Assembly (NCBI GenBank): GCA_003024985.2
Contig: PXIH01S0016311.1
DNA length: 10,367 bases
From: Euperipatoides rowelli
Lineage: Eukaryota > Onychophora > Udeonychophora > Euonychophora > Peripatopsidae
Strand: one strand, 5' to 3'
Part shown: positions 1 to 8,282 of the stretch, in pieces
How the letters are laid out: every line of letters starts with the position of its first letter
Numbering within the stretch: the first letter of the stretch is position 1
Made by a program: the position numbers and the translations under genes
Notes under the pieces: generated by a model
Database searches by the model: none
What the model saw: the letters and a program-made list of their open reading frames with translations, nothing else
What the model was told of the DNA's origin: nothing

Positions 1-377
1 TCTGATGAAATCCTGTGAAAATTGGTGATCATATTCCGGTTTGCTAAATAAACTCTAACTATAACACTACACTAGACAACCAAATATTAAACCACGATAA
101 GCAATCACAATGCTTATGAAAAATGAATATTTAATTTACTCTCAAGTGTTTACAACGTCTATAGTTTTCAAGAAAAAACAAACAAGATGGCGCAATAACT
201 GACGCCTTCCCATAAAACATCAGTGCACAGCACATGGTTTATAAAATTAAATGTTAGTTAACTATGTAGAAATTATGTATATTATTACTATATATAGTGC
301 TAGAGTCATTAGTTTGATAAAATATTTATATAAAAAAAAAATATTTATAGTTAATTCTTAAAACATTTCACTATTAG
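1..377. other. AT-rich non-coding stretch with a possible minus-strand splice acceptor
   Basis: No ORF of note, RNA gene or transposon end is visible here. Short A tracts occur near 331-341. On the minus strand the sequence AATTTTCACAG followed by GATTTC gives a plausible 3' splice site at 13/12, so bases 12 to 1 could be the start of an exon that continues outside the window. This rests on a short consensus match only. It would pair in phase 0 with the donor at 626/625. Confidence 0.3.
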
Positions 378-483
378 ATGCTGACCCTGTCAGTGTCTTT
401 ACTATTTTTATTTGGCCACCTCCAGAGCGCACTTCCTCTCAGTTTATTTGATATTACAACAATGTATTCCTTATGCTTACTTT

Positions 484-518
484 CATCTGTGACATAATTG
501 GTAAATGTGTCACAGATG
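484..518. repeat. Perfect 11-bp stem hairpin
   Basis: CATCTGTGACA (484-494) and TGTCACAGATG (508-518) are exact reverse complements separated by 13 bases. The stem is GC-balanced in an AT-rich setting, so it stands out from the many A/T-only palindromes nearby. TGACA/TGTCA half-sites are also bound by TALE-class homeodomain proteins, so a paired protein site is an alternative to an RNA hairpin. No function can be assigned. Confidence 0.75.
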
Positions 519-625
519 TCTCACTTTGGAATGCATGAGCAAAATGCTAATTTAAACAATTATACTTTATGTATAATTTTATTGTAACTATAAAGACTTC
601 ACCCTTAGAAAATAGTTGTTCTTAC

Positions 626-684
626 CTGTGTAGGGACTTCTACCATGTCACTACTTTCTGATAGAAGTCTCCTCTCGATGTTAA
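626..684 (-). other. Candidate small internal exon (minus strand), weak
   Basis: On the minus strand CCTACACAG is followed by GTAAGA at 626/625, a near-perfect 5' splice donor. Upstream of it one frame is open from 688 and reads ERRLLSESSDMVEVPTQ, which has protein-like composition and ends on a complete codon at the donor. A possible acceptor (GACTAG) lies at 685, but it lacks a pyrimidine tract. The open frame is under 30 codons, so chance is a serious alternative. Part of the segment is also a hairpin: GACTTCTA at 635-642 pairs with TAGAAGTC at 662-669. I do not recognise a family. The donor is the only strong element. Confidence 0.15.
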
Positions 685-741
685 CTAGTCATGACTTATT
701 ACTTTTTATTTTCTATTGTTACTGTATATTTTATTCATATA

Positions 742-776
742 GTATGCCGGTTAGCAAGTTGGATAACCGGTCATAC
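742..776. repeat. 12-bp stem-loop with one bulge
   Basis: GTATG plus CCGGTTA (742-753) pairs with TAACCGG plus CATAC (764-776). A single unpaired T at 771 interrupts one side, and the loop is 10 bases (754-763). The stem has four CpG/CCGG-type GC pairs in a row in very AT-rich DNA. On the minus strand it lies about 165 bases downstream of the stop codon at 941-943 and is followed at once by an AATAAA (TATATGAATAAAATA). It could be a 3' UTR structure if that frame is expressed. It could equally be a relic of a small inverted-repeat transposon end. Confidence 0.7.
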
Positions 777-940
777 AAGTTGCTGTAAAGATTTATTTAT
801 TTACTAAAGAAATAACAGAATATATTTTATTTACCAGCAGTACCATTTCCAGTTATCTTTTGTAAACCCACATTTCACTCACTGTCTTCTTCTCCTGTAA
901 TATTTATTACAACGGACGCAGCCGCTGTACAGGAAAATAA

Positions 941-1237
941 CTAACTACAGTTTACACAATCCCCAGTGTTCATTATAGTACCTTGCCTAATTATGGGCCT
1001 AGGTTCCTCTTCTTGTGTTTGCAATTCAGTATGGCATTGATCTGTTATAACTGGTGTTATTGGTTCCTCTAAGAAATCTTCAAGAATTTCATCTGCTTTA
1101 ACTTCATGGAGAAGTTGCTGCCAATCAATTTTTCCTGTATGATGTTTTGCTGCATATGTTATCCTACATTCATGTGGATGAGGTCTTAGAGTTCTACAAG
1201 TTTTATAAAATTTGAAAGGTTGTAGAGTTGATGACAC
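941..1237 (-). CDS. Candidate coding exon or gene remnant, unknown product
   Basis: A 98-codon frame is open on the minus strand and ends at TAG (941-943). It has no usable ATG at its start: the first codon is GTG, directly preceded by an in-frame TAA, and the only methionine is near the C-terminus. TTTGTTTTAAG just upstream resembles a 3' splice acceptor ending at 1237, so the stretch reads better as a terminal exon than as a single-exon gene. The predicted piece starts with a basic, Cys/His-containing part (FYKTCRTLRPHPHECRITY). A helical acidic part follows (residues about 38-58), then a Q/E/P-rich tail ending in CVNCS. Base composition is visibly less AT-rich than its surroundings. AATAAA signals on the minus strand lie downstream at about 903-908, 792-801 and 826-831. 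I do not recognise the family. It may also be a decayed fragment. Confidence 0.35.
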   Translation of the reverse strand: MSSTLQPFKFYKTCRTLRPHPHECRITYAAKHHTGKIDWQQLLHEVKADEILEDFLEEPITPVITDQCHTELQTQEEEPRPIIRQGTIMNTGDCVNCS

Positions 1238-1858
1238 TTAAAACAAATTCTTGAACATAAGAAGCATTTTTAAATTTCACAAAATAGGGTAAATGCTCAA
1301 TAGTACAATCAATTTTTAATTTAAAATTAACAATAATATTGTTTTCCAGTATTGATTAGTTTATCACTAGGTAAGTGAAAACCCTTAGGGTTGAGTTTTA
1401 CAATAGAACCCCATTCTTGCAGTAGGTTTAGTAAAAGTTTATTTATAATAGAGTCAGGCTATTTGTCAATAGTAATTCTAATTTGCCTTAAAAGGGAAAT
1501 TGTTTAAATGAAAACCGTTTCCTTATTTAATATTTTGTCAGTATATTTAGCAAATAATTGGTACATATTATTCATTGTCAAATTCAATATAAAATAATTT
1601 TGGATTTTGCAGTTGATATATTGCCACAAACAAGTATAAAAATTTCAGTTTATTTTGGTGTTGTATTATCGATGTTTATTCCATATGTACAAACTGATGA
1701 TTTTCATAAAAAGTGACTATGACAGTATTGGGTTTTAATAATTTTTGATACAGATTTGCCCAGAAAAATAAGGTTTTATCAAATTAAAGTTTTTATCAAA
1801 TTTAAGTTTTTCTGAGTTATCATTATTAATGGAGTTAACGTTGTTAACAGACATATCA
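1238..1858. other. AT-rich non-coding spacer
   Basis: No coding potential, RNA gene or transposon end is visible. Minor structure includes AACCC TTA GGGTT near 1379-1392. There is also a short tandem repeat of TTTTATCAAATTAAAG (1774-1789) and TTTTATCAAATTTAAG (1791-1806), period 17. Two GTTAAC hexamers lie at about 1835-1848, near the TTAA target of the next element. Confidence 0.5.
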
Positions 1859-2188
1859 TTAACCCTTTCCACTCCAATGGCGATTCTCAATCGCCATTTT
1901 CAATTTAGTAGTTGCACTCCAAAGTCGATTCTGAATCGCCATTTTCATTTCCTTGTATTTCATAATCAATAATTATTATTATATTCAAATATGCTTCAAT
2001 TACTATTTTTTTTTAGTTTCAAAGACTCAAAATAATATATTTCTTTAATTATCCCAAGAGATTTTTTTAAAAAAATAAATTCAAAGAATACAAATCTTAA
2101 TTTTAAAAAAAAAAAAATCATTTTTTCATTTTTATTGTTGAGCTGAAGAAACTAAATTCTCCGAATTCAGTGGAGTGGAAAGGGTTAA
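1859..2188. mobile_element. piggyBac-type MITE (non-autonomous)
   Basis: TTAA at 1859-1862 and TTAA at 2185-2188 flank an element of 322 bp. Its ends are exact inverted repeats of 14 bp: CCCTTTCCACTCCA at the left, with its reverse complement at 2171-2184. TTAA target duplication and CCC...GGG termini are the hallmark of the piggyBac superfamily. The interior has no ORF and several A/T tracts, so transposition would need a transposase from elsewhere. The left end carries two subterminal copies of a 33-bp motif (1870-1902 and 1915-1947, 45 bp apart). Each contains a short palindrome; the first is AATGGCGATT-CTC-AATCGCCATT (1876-1898). The intact TTAA pair and perfect TIRs suggest a fairly recent insertion. 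Confidence 0.88.
1870..1947. repeat. Subterminal direct repeats with palindromic cores in the piggyBac-type MITE
   Basis: The two copies (1870-1902, 1915-1947) begin CACTCCAA and end AATCGCCATTTTCA, and they differ at only a few bases. The first has a perfect 10-bp stem (1876-1885 with 1889-1898, loop CTC). The second has the same layout with two mismatches. Repeated subterminal motifs of this kind often bind transposase in piggyBac elements; that role is inferred here. The right end lacks a matching pair, so the element is asymmetric. Confidence 0.75.
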
Positions 2189-2454
2189 CATTAACCATGC
2201 AGTTTTAAGGGATTACATTGTAGTTTTATTAAATATATTAGTTAACATATCCAACTACTATAAATAAGATAAAATCTAATCAAGTGGGTAAATTTGTGGT
2301 TCCCAATCAATACAAAAGTTTTAAAAATTCCAAAAAGATGCATTTTGAAAATTCAGAAGACATCCATCTATAATGAGGTGAGGGGCGCACAGGTCATTGT
2401 AGTTTTTTATATTACTTTTCTCACTTTCTTATACACTGCAAATTAAAGCAAGTA
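2189..2454. other. AT-rich spacer between two transposons
   Basis: Unique-looking DNA with no ORF, RNA gene or clear repeat. It separates the piggyBac-type MITE from the TAA-flanked element. Confidence 0.5.
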
Positions 2455-2457
2455 TAA

Positions 2458-2551
2458 GGCTGGGAACACACTAGAGTTTAAACATCGCATCTACTAATTG
2501 GGGTGCTTCAAACATGTTAAAAACTTGGGACCACACTAGCATTTGAAATGG
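2458..2551. repeat. Left TIR and its internal direct copy
   Basis: GCTGGGAACACACTAG (from 2459) recurs as CTTGGGACCACACTAG (from 2525), 66 bp inward. Both are followed by a TTTAAA/TTTGAAA-type tract. The repeat points to two recognition motifs at this end of the transposon. Confidence 0.65.
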
Positions 2552-3408
2552 AACATTTTCAGGATCAGATACTGGCTACTCTGACACAAATCATATTGGC
2601 TACCAGATATACAGTACATAGAGCAATTTATTATATACGGCACACAGCATTCCAAGGTGTAAGAATTATATTTTAAGTTGATTGCAATTTAATTTTATTG
2701 ATAAGCATATCCTAATTAAGTGTTCTACAAAGTACAAATTCAATAAAATAAAATAAAAAAATACTGATTAATTACTTATTCAAATATTCCAAAAGATACT
2801 TCCATGCTGAATGAAAATGAAAATGATGCATATTATTTCTAGATTGCATATTTAGCTATTAGCCATTCCTAAGCAAATTTAAAGAATGAAATTAGAAACT
2901 TGCTTTCTTAAGCAAGCATTTTAACCATCTGTAGTTTTATTTAAAAAAAAAAAAAAGTTTGAAAAGTCTAGTCAAGCAGAAATTTACGTTCGTGTTCTTC
3001 CAGGTCCTTTGTCAGAAAGAAAGAAACACAATATATATTGTGTTATAGCCTTATCCACCCATAACTTTATTGAAAATCTGAACAAATCTAAAGAATGACC
3101 CAGACATCCTAGTGTATACTTGGAAAATTAGTTAAGTATCTGAAATCATTACTAAGAAAATGTTAAAAAAAAAAAAACACTGTTTTTGACTAAAACTCTC
3201 TCTCTTTGTAAAAAAAATCTTATTTAGTTTTATATAAATAACCTTCTTGTAATATCTTATATTTATTATAAATTCATATTTATCTGCTATAAATTAAATA
3301 TGAAATATATCTAGATTGTAAAAATTATATACGCTGGATTATATATAAATAAAAAAGAGAGTAATCTATTGTCTTTATACATATACAGTACATTTCTTTC
3401 TCATAAAC

Positions 3409-3604
3409 ATGACGTTTAAGCGCCTAGTGTGTCTCACTCATTTGATTGCAGCTTATTTTGTTTGAGGTGTGAAAGCCTCATGTTTAAATGTCCTAATAGA
3501 AATTCAGTACTGGATGTTTGGGAGGCATCTCAAGTGTCTATAAATTGATGTAATCTCAATCAGGCGTTTAAACGTGACATTTAAGCGCCTAGTGCGACCC
3601 AGCC
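3409..3604. repeat. Right TIR, its internal copy and a subterminal hairpin
   Basis: ATGACGTTTAAGCGCCTAGTG (starting 3409) and TGACATTTAAGCGCCTAGTG (starting 3575) are nearly identical, 166 bp apart and in the same orientation. A weaker copy, CATGTTTAAATGTCCTAATA, lies near 3479-3498. AGGCGTTTAAA (3562-3572) pairs with TTTAAGCGCCT (3580-3590) with one mismatch, giving an 11-bp stem with a 7-base loop right at the terminus. The outer copy runs into the CCCAGCC end. Confidence 0.7.
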
Positions 3605-3607
3605 TAA

Positions 3608-4245
3608 TAATAATTATTGCTTAGAAGCTAAAACAAAGTAAAATAACTATAATATAGAAAATGTGATTAAAATATTAAACTTTTTAGTTAGAGCTGATGC
3701 TAAAAATAATATTTCCATAGGAAAAAAACTATTTGTATTGTCTTCTACTATAGAATACTACATAAAAAAATAATACACTATAAAAGCAAAAAAATGCATG
3801 ATTAAAAAAAAAAAAAAAGATTATTTATTTATCAACAATATACAATTCAGTTGTATAAATGCTATATGATTATTTTGGAGTAAACCAATTTAAAATAACA
3901 AAATGATTTTGATTTAAGATTATTACTGTGTGCTTGTGTTTTTATGACACTGACCTTTGAATGACAATTAAATTTTTGTCAACAAGTATTTTATTTGTAA
4001 GGGTTAACAGTTACCTAGTTATCTAAAGATTTTCTTTTAGATATAAAAAAGAAAATTACCAATTTATTTCTTGTTTAAAATAAATAATTCAAATAGCAGA
4101 ATTAAGATTTTCTATTTTTATTTTGTTTATTGTTTACATGTTTCTTTAAATTCAACAAGGATTTGATTCTATACAGTGAAGAATTCCACTGAGGAATAGA
4201 ACTAGACTTAGTCTAATATGGAGAACTAGACTTAGTNAGAGAGAG
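3608..4245. other. AT-rich spacer with a short direct repeat and one ambiguous base
   Basis: No gene is visible. TATACAA-TTCAG-TTGTATA (3839-3857) is a small perfect hairpin. A poly-A tract lies around 3806-3819. AGAACTAGACTTAGT occurs twice (4198-4212 and 4222-4236, period 24). The single N of the window (4237) follows the second copy and precedes a GA run and the TTTA microsatellite, so it probably marks a repeat-related sequencing ambiguity. Confidence 0.5.
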
Positions 4246-4277
4246 TTTATTTATTTATTTATTTATTTTATTTATTT
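4246..4277. repeat. (TTTA)n microsatellite
   Basis: About eight tandem TTTA units with one interruption (TTTTA at 4266-4270). It abuts the left boundary of the large inverted repeat exactly. Confidence 0.9.
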
Positions 4278-4279
4278 CT

Positions 4280-4445
4280 GGCTGAGGTTCTAGAATACCT
4301 CCCTTGATGTATTGCAAAATCCAAGATGGCCAACTTCCTTTTTTCCGATCTAGGTGCTAAAACACTTACCCATTATGCATTGCAAAATCCAAGATGGTGG
4401 CTATTTAAATTTCTAGAACACCTACCCAAAATGGAGGCCATCTTG
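4280..4445 (+). repeat. Outer array, left: about 65-bp units with AAGATGG cores
   Basis: Units centre on ATTGCAAAATCCAAGATGG, seen at about 4311 and 4379, with a degenerate unit near 4425-4445 in which CCATCTTGG is inverted. They are separated by TTCTAGAA or CTAGGTGCTAAAACAC-type segments. These pair with the array at 8716-8896. The left side holds two to three units; the right side holds about eight including the unpaired extension. Confidence 0.8.
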
Positions 4446-4639
4446 GATGTGCAGAACAATGTGCGAATAATTAAAAATATTTTTTGGAAATTTTTTTTTT
4501 TTAAATTATTGAAAATGGCGGACCGGAAGAACAATGCACAGAACAATGCGTGAATAACTTAGGAAAATATTTTTTAAAAATTAGAAAATTAAAAAAAAAA
4601 AAAAAATCGAAAAATTTATATAAATGCTCAGATCACTTT

Positions 4640-4855
4640 GTACTTTGATATTTGTGTTGTCATAGAGGTCCAGAATATGTGTATGAAAGTACAAGCTCGT
4701 AACTTATCAGGTGTGGCTACCATGGACCTCCAAAAAATTTTAAATTTAAAAAATCATCCAATTACATTGTGCTTTTTAAAACATTTATATTACCATAGGG
4801 GTCTAGAATATGTGTTTGAAATTACAAGCTCGTAACTTATCGGGGGGTGGGTGCT
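4640..4855 (+). repeat. Tandem units with ACAAGCTCGTAACTTATC, left
   Basis: ACAAGCTCGTAACTTATC occurs at 4691-4708 and again at 4824-4841, a period of 133. Each is preceded by AGAATATGTGT. In the mirror arm the same motif sits at 8083-8100 and in altered form at 8170-8187, a period of only 87, so one unit there has lost about 45 bp. The two left copies are read in different frames by the open frame at 4638-4835, so it is not a repeated protein motif. Confidence 0.8.
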
Positions 4856-4869
4856 AGAGTGTCTCAAAT

Positions 4870-5440
4870 ATTTTCTAATAGCTCACTTCAATCACATATG
4901 CAGATATATCAATCTTTAGTACAGTCATATTAAATTTGAGGGAATATTTAGACTCAGAATACTGTCAGTTAATATATCAGGAGTCAACTTATGAGATCAA
5001 ACAGAAAACACATATACAGTATCTCACGTTAGCGTGAATGCTGTGCAGGTAACGGCAGACATTCAATCGTCTTTATTCATTTATAGTACAGTTGTATTTA
5101 ATTTGAATTAATATTTAGATTCAGAATAGCCATATTAGTTGCCATATAAATTTACAAGAAGATAGGAGTATCAATAATTAAATTATGAGAGACAACAGAT
5201 GAGCATGCACACATATTGATCAGCGCTCGATGTTAAGAAGGAAAAAATAGTGGTTGAGAGGAAAAGTCCAAGTCGGAGATTCAGACGTGATAGCACACTT
5301 AGCATCGTTACAGCGCAGGGGAATTCTACTCAATGATTTTTAATACATTCACACTATATTTAAATTAATAGTAGGACTCAGAATAATATCTATATAAAGT
5401 TATATGTACTATAAAGGCAGGGGTGAGCTGCCAAAATCCT
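4870..5440 (+). repeat. Three degenerate tandem units marked by GACTCAGAAT, left
   Basis: GACTCAGAAT or GATTCAGAAT occurs at 4951-4960, 5118-5127 and 5375-5384. Each follows a TAGTACAGT...ATTTAAATTTGA-like lead and precedes a TATATAAATTTAC-like stretch. Spacing is 167 then 257, so the second unit carries extra sequence (GTGGTTGAG...GACGTGATAG, about 5250-5300). The mirror copies lie at 7968-7977, 7775-7784 and 7525-7534. Confidence 0.65.
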
Positions 5441-5444
5441 AACA

Positions 5445-5755
5445 ACAGGTTCTCTTTAATTTAAATAACTTTCCTACTTCCCCTCTGCTCCCAACAGCCA
5501 CAAAAAATAAAAAGTTCTTATAATAAATCTGAAAGTGATAAGCTTTAAATAGATCCAAAACCTTTATTTATCAAAATACATGGCCTAAATTTGTTAAATA
5601 TTTTGGTAAACATGCCCTTTCTATACATAAAGATTTATGAATATATGGACAGGGGTGCAGGAATTGAATTTCGGTAACTTTAGCCAATGTTAGGCTTATA
5701 GAAAGATAATTTGCTTATATCCTTGAACTATATACATCATTCTAATATAAATATT
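5445..5755 (+). repeat. Single-copy segment within the arm, left
   Basis: This part occurs once per arm and pairs with about 7185-7490. It includes CTTTCCTACTTCCCCTC, ATAGATCCAAAACCTTT and ATATATGGACAGGGGTGCAG, all present in inverted form on the right. No ORF is shared between the arms. It is the longest arm portion without internal tandem repetition. Confidence 0.7.
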
Positions 5756-5764
5756 TTTTTTACA

Positions 5765-6470
5765 CCACCAATCACCCCATCAATATTAATCCCCACTTAC
5801 CAAAACATTACTGTACATCTAGACTAAAATAAAAATACTTAGAGATTTAAAAAAAAAGACTTACAGCATTCAAACATAAATAATTTCTTAACTTTAATTT
5901 CTATGTATACACCACCAATCACTCCAACAATATTAATTTCACCTGACAAAGACCCTACAAATAATCAAGGATAAAAATGCTTAAAGATTCATAAAGACTT
6001 GCAGCATTCAAACAAATAAAATATTTTCTTACCTTTAATTTCTACCAGTATTTAGATCAACACTCACCACATCAATATTAATCCCAACTTACCAAAACAT
6101 TAGCCTACACATAGACTAAAATAAAAATAACAGAGATTCAAAAAGACTTGCAGCATTCAAACAAATAATTTCTTACCTTTAAATCCTACTGGTATTTAGA
6201 TCAACACTCACCACATCAATATTAATCCCAACTTACCAAAACATTACCCTACAAATAATCAAGGATGAAAATACGTAGAGATTCAAAAAAGACTTACAGC
6301 ATTCAAATATAAATATTTCTTAACTTTAATTTACACCGGTATTTAGATCAACAGGCCCAGCATCAATATTAATTTTACCTGACAAAAATTACCCTACAAA
6401 TAATCAAGGATGAAAATACTTAGATTCAGAAAAGACTTACAACATTCAAACATAAATAAATATTTTTAAA
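5765..6470 (+). repeat. Five 145-bp-type tandem units, left inner array
   Basis: The marker CATCAATATTAAT (one copy CAACAATATTAAT) starts at 5778, 5925, 6070, 6214 and 6361, with spacings of 147, 145, 144 and 147. Each unit also contains ATTACCCTACAAATAATCAA (or a variant), GATTCAAAAAGACTT, CAGCATTCAAACATAAATA and CTTAACTTTAATTTCTACC. The regular period is like that of a short satellite. Copies differ from each other by scattered changes, so they are not a recent expansion. Confidence 0.9.
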
Positions 6471-6555
6471 CTAAAAAAGTATTTACTGTAACCTTTTTTT
6501 TTTTAAAAAAAATTCACCTCAAGAAAAATGTAGTTTTATATTTGCACTTAATTAA
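6471..6555. other. Loop of the palindrome
   Basis: About 85 bases that have no inverted partner, AT-rich with a T run followed by an A run (about 6497-6514). TTCACCTCAAGAAAAATG is the only complex sequence. No promoter or ORF is visible. Confidence 0.6.
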
Positions 6556-7165
6556 AGTTAAGAAAATATTTTATTTATGTTTGAATGCTACAAGTCTTTT
6601 TGAATCTCTAAGCTATTTCATCCTTGATTATTTGTAAGGTAATGTTTTGGTAAGTTGGGATTAATATTGATGTGGTGAGTGTTGATCTAAATACCGGTAG
6701 AAATTAAAGTTAAGAAAATATTTTATTTATGTTTGAATCCTGCAAGTCTATTTGAATCTCTTAAGTAGTTTCATCCCTGATTATTTGTAGGATAAATATT
6801 TTGATAAGTTGGGATTTATATTGATGTGCTGAGTGTTCATCTATATATCGGTAGAATTTAAAGTTAAGAAAATATTTTAGTTATGTTTGAATGCTGCAAG
6901 TCTTTTTGAATCTATAAGTGTTTTCATTCTTGATTATTTGTAGGGTAATTTTAGCCAAGTGGGGTTAATATTGATGGAGTGCTTGGTAATCTAAATACCA
7001 TAGAAATTAAAGTTAAGAAATTATTTATGTTTGAATTCTGTAAGTCTTTTTTTTTTAATCTCTAGGTAATCTTTTGCCATGTGGAGTTAATATTGATGTA
7101 GTGTTAATCTAAATACCGGTAGAAATTAAAGTTAAGAAATCATTTATGTTTGAATGCTGTATATA
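6556..7165 (-). repeat. Four 145-bp-type tandem units, right inner array
   Basis: The inverted marker ATTAATATTGATG (with variants) starts at 6660, 6814, 6964 and 7086, with spacings of 154, 150 and 122. The last unit is shortened. Units carry TTATTTATGTTTGAATGCT, AGTCTTTTTGAATCTC and AAATACCGGTAGAAATTAAA. This array is head-to-head with the one at 5765-6470 across the loop. Confidence 0.9.
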
Positions 7166-8282
7166 CTTCAAGGCTATAACAAAATTATCTTTGGTTATAA
7201 GCCTAACATTACTAAAGTTAGTGAAATTCAATTCCTGTACCCCTGTCCATATATTCATAAATCTTTAATATGTATATAAAAAGGACATGTTTACCAAAAT
7301 ATTTGCCAAATTTAGGCCATATATTTTGAGAAATAAAAGGTTTTGGATCTATTTAAAGCTCATCACTTTCAGATTTATTGCAAGAAATTTTTATTTTTTT
7401 CGGTTGTTCAGAGTGGAGGGGAAGTAGGAAAGTTATTTGAATTAAAGAGAACCTGTGTTAGGATTTTGGCAGCTCACCCTGGCTTTATATGAATCGTAGG
7501 TACATGTAACTTTATATAGATATTATTCAGAGTCCTACTATTAATTTAAATATAGTGTGAATTTATTAAAAATCACCAACTGAGTAGAATTCCCCTGTGC
7601 TGTAACGATGCAAAGCGTATCGCGTCTGAATCTCCAGCTTGAACTTTTCGTCTCAACCACTATTTTTTTCTTAACATTGAGCGCTAATCAATATGTGTGC
7701 CTGCTCATCTGTTGTCTCATAATTTAATTATTGATACGCCTATCTTGTAAATTTATATGGCAACTAATATGAACATTCTGAATCTAAATATTAATTCAAA
7801 TTAAATATAACTGTACTATAAATGAATAAACAGACAATTGAATGTCTGTCACGACCTGCACAGCATTTGTGCTAACGTGAGATACTGTATATGTGTTTTT
7901 GTTTGATCTAATGTTGACTCATGATACTCCTATCTACATGTAAATTTATATATTAACTAATGACGATATTCTGAGTCTAAATATTCTGTCAAATTTAATA
8001 TGATACTAAAAATTGATATGACTGCATATGTAATCGGAGTAGGCTATTAGAAAATATTTGAGAAACTTTAGTACCTACCCCCGATAAGTTACGAGCTTGT
8101 AATTTCCTACACATAATTGGATGCTTTTTAAAATTTTCAATTATTTGGAGGTCCTTGGTAACCACACTCTGTAAGTTACTAGCTTGTACTTTTATACACA
8201 TATTCTAGACCTCTATGACAACATAATGTGATCTGGGCATTTTATAAATTTTCGATTTTTTTGAATTTTCTAATTTTCAAAA

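Larger units (their letters stand above)
2455..3607. mobile_element. Non-autonomous TIR transposon, PIF/Harbinger-like
   Basis: The ends GGCTGGG (2458-2464) and CCCAGCC (3598-3604) are inverted and flanked by TAA on both sides (2455-2457, 3605-3607). This fits the 3-bp TWA target duplication of PIF/Harbinger elements. The inverted similarity continues imperfectly as CACACTAG...TTTAAA on the left and CACTAGGCGCTTAAA on the right (reverse complement). Each end has a second internal copy of this motif: 2525-2551 at the left and about 3409-3433 at the right. The interior (about 1.15 kb in all) is AT-rich with poly-A runs at about 2943 and 3166. It encodes no recognisable DDE transposase or Myb-like protein, so the element is non-autonomous or gutted. 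The superfamily call rests on TSD length and terminal bases only. Another TIR superfamily is possible. Confidence 0.65.
4275..6470 (+). repeat. Left arm of the large inverted repeat
   Basis: Runs from outside to centre as follows: 65-bp-type units (4280-4445), one to two 99-bp-type units (about 4430-4570), two 133-bp units (about 4640-4855), three degenerate GACTCAGAAT units (about 4870-5440), a single-copy segment (about 5445-5755) and five 145-bp-type units (about 5765-6470). It is slightly shorter than the right arm, mainly because the outer arrays have fewer copies. Open frames at 4326-4553 and 4638-4835 are repeat by-products. Confidence 0.85.

Noticed and set aside
378-497. 39-codon ATG frame with a signal-peptide-like hydrophobic N-terminus (MLTLSVSLLFLFGHLQSA)
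   Set aside because: It is very short, has a stop directly before the ATG, and overlaps the 484-518 hairpin. There is no supporting context, so chance is likely in T-rich DNA.
2940-3180. Poly-A tracts as possible retroposon tails
   Set aside because: The tracts lie inside the TAA-flanked element, without upstream SINE/LINE sequence or flanking target duplications. A/T runs are common throughout the window.
4326-4553. 75-codon open frame with an ATG
   Set aside because: It lies wholly in the outer tandem arrays of the left arm, its frame is not kept in the mirror arm, and the product is low-complexity K/F/N-rich sequence from A/T tracts.
4638-4835. 65-codon open frame and its mirror at 7995-8201 (68 codons), sharing KVQARNLSG-like text
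   Set aside because: The shared text comes from the DNA repeat ACAAGCTCGTAACTTATC. The second tandem copy on the left is read in another frame, and the frames end at different places, so there is no sign of selection on a protein.
5765-7165. CRISPR-like array suggested by regular repeats
   Set aside because: The units are continuous diverged tandem monomers of about 145 bp with no distinct spacers, there are no cas genes, and the setting is eukaryotic.
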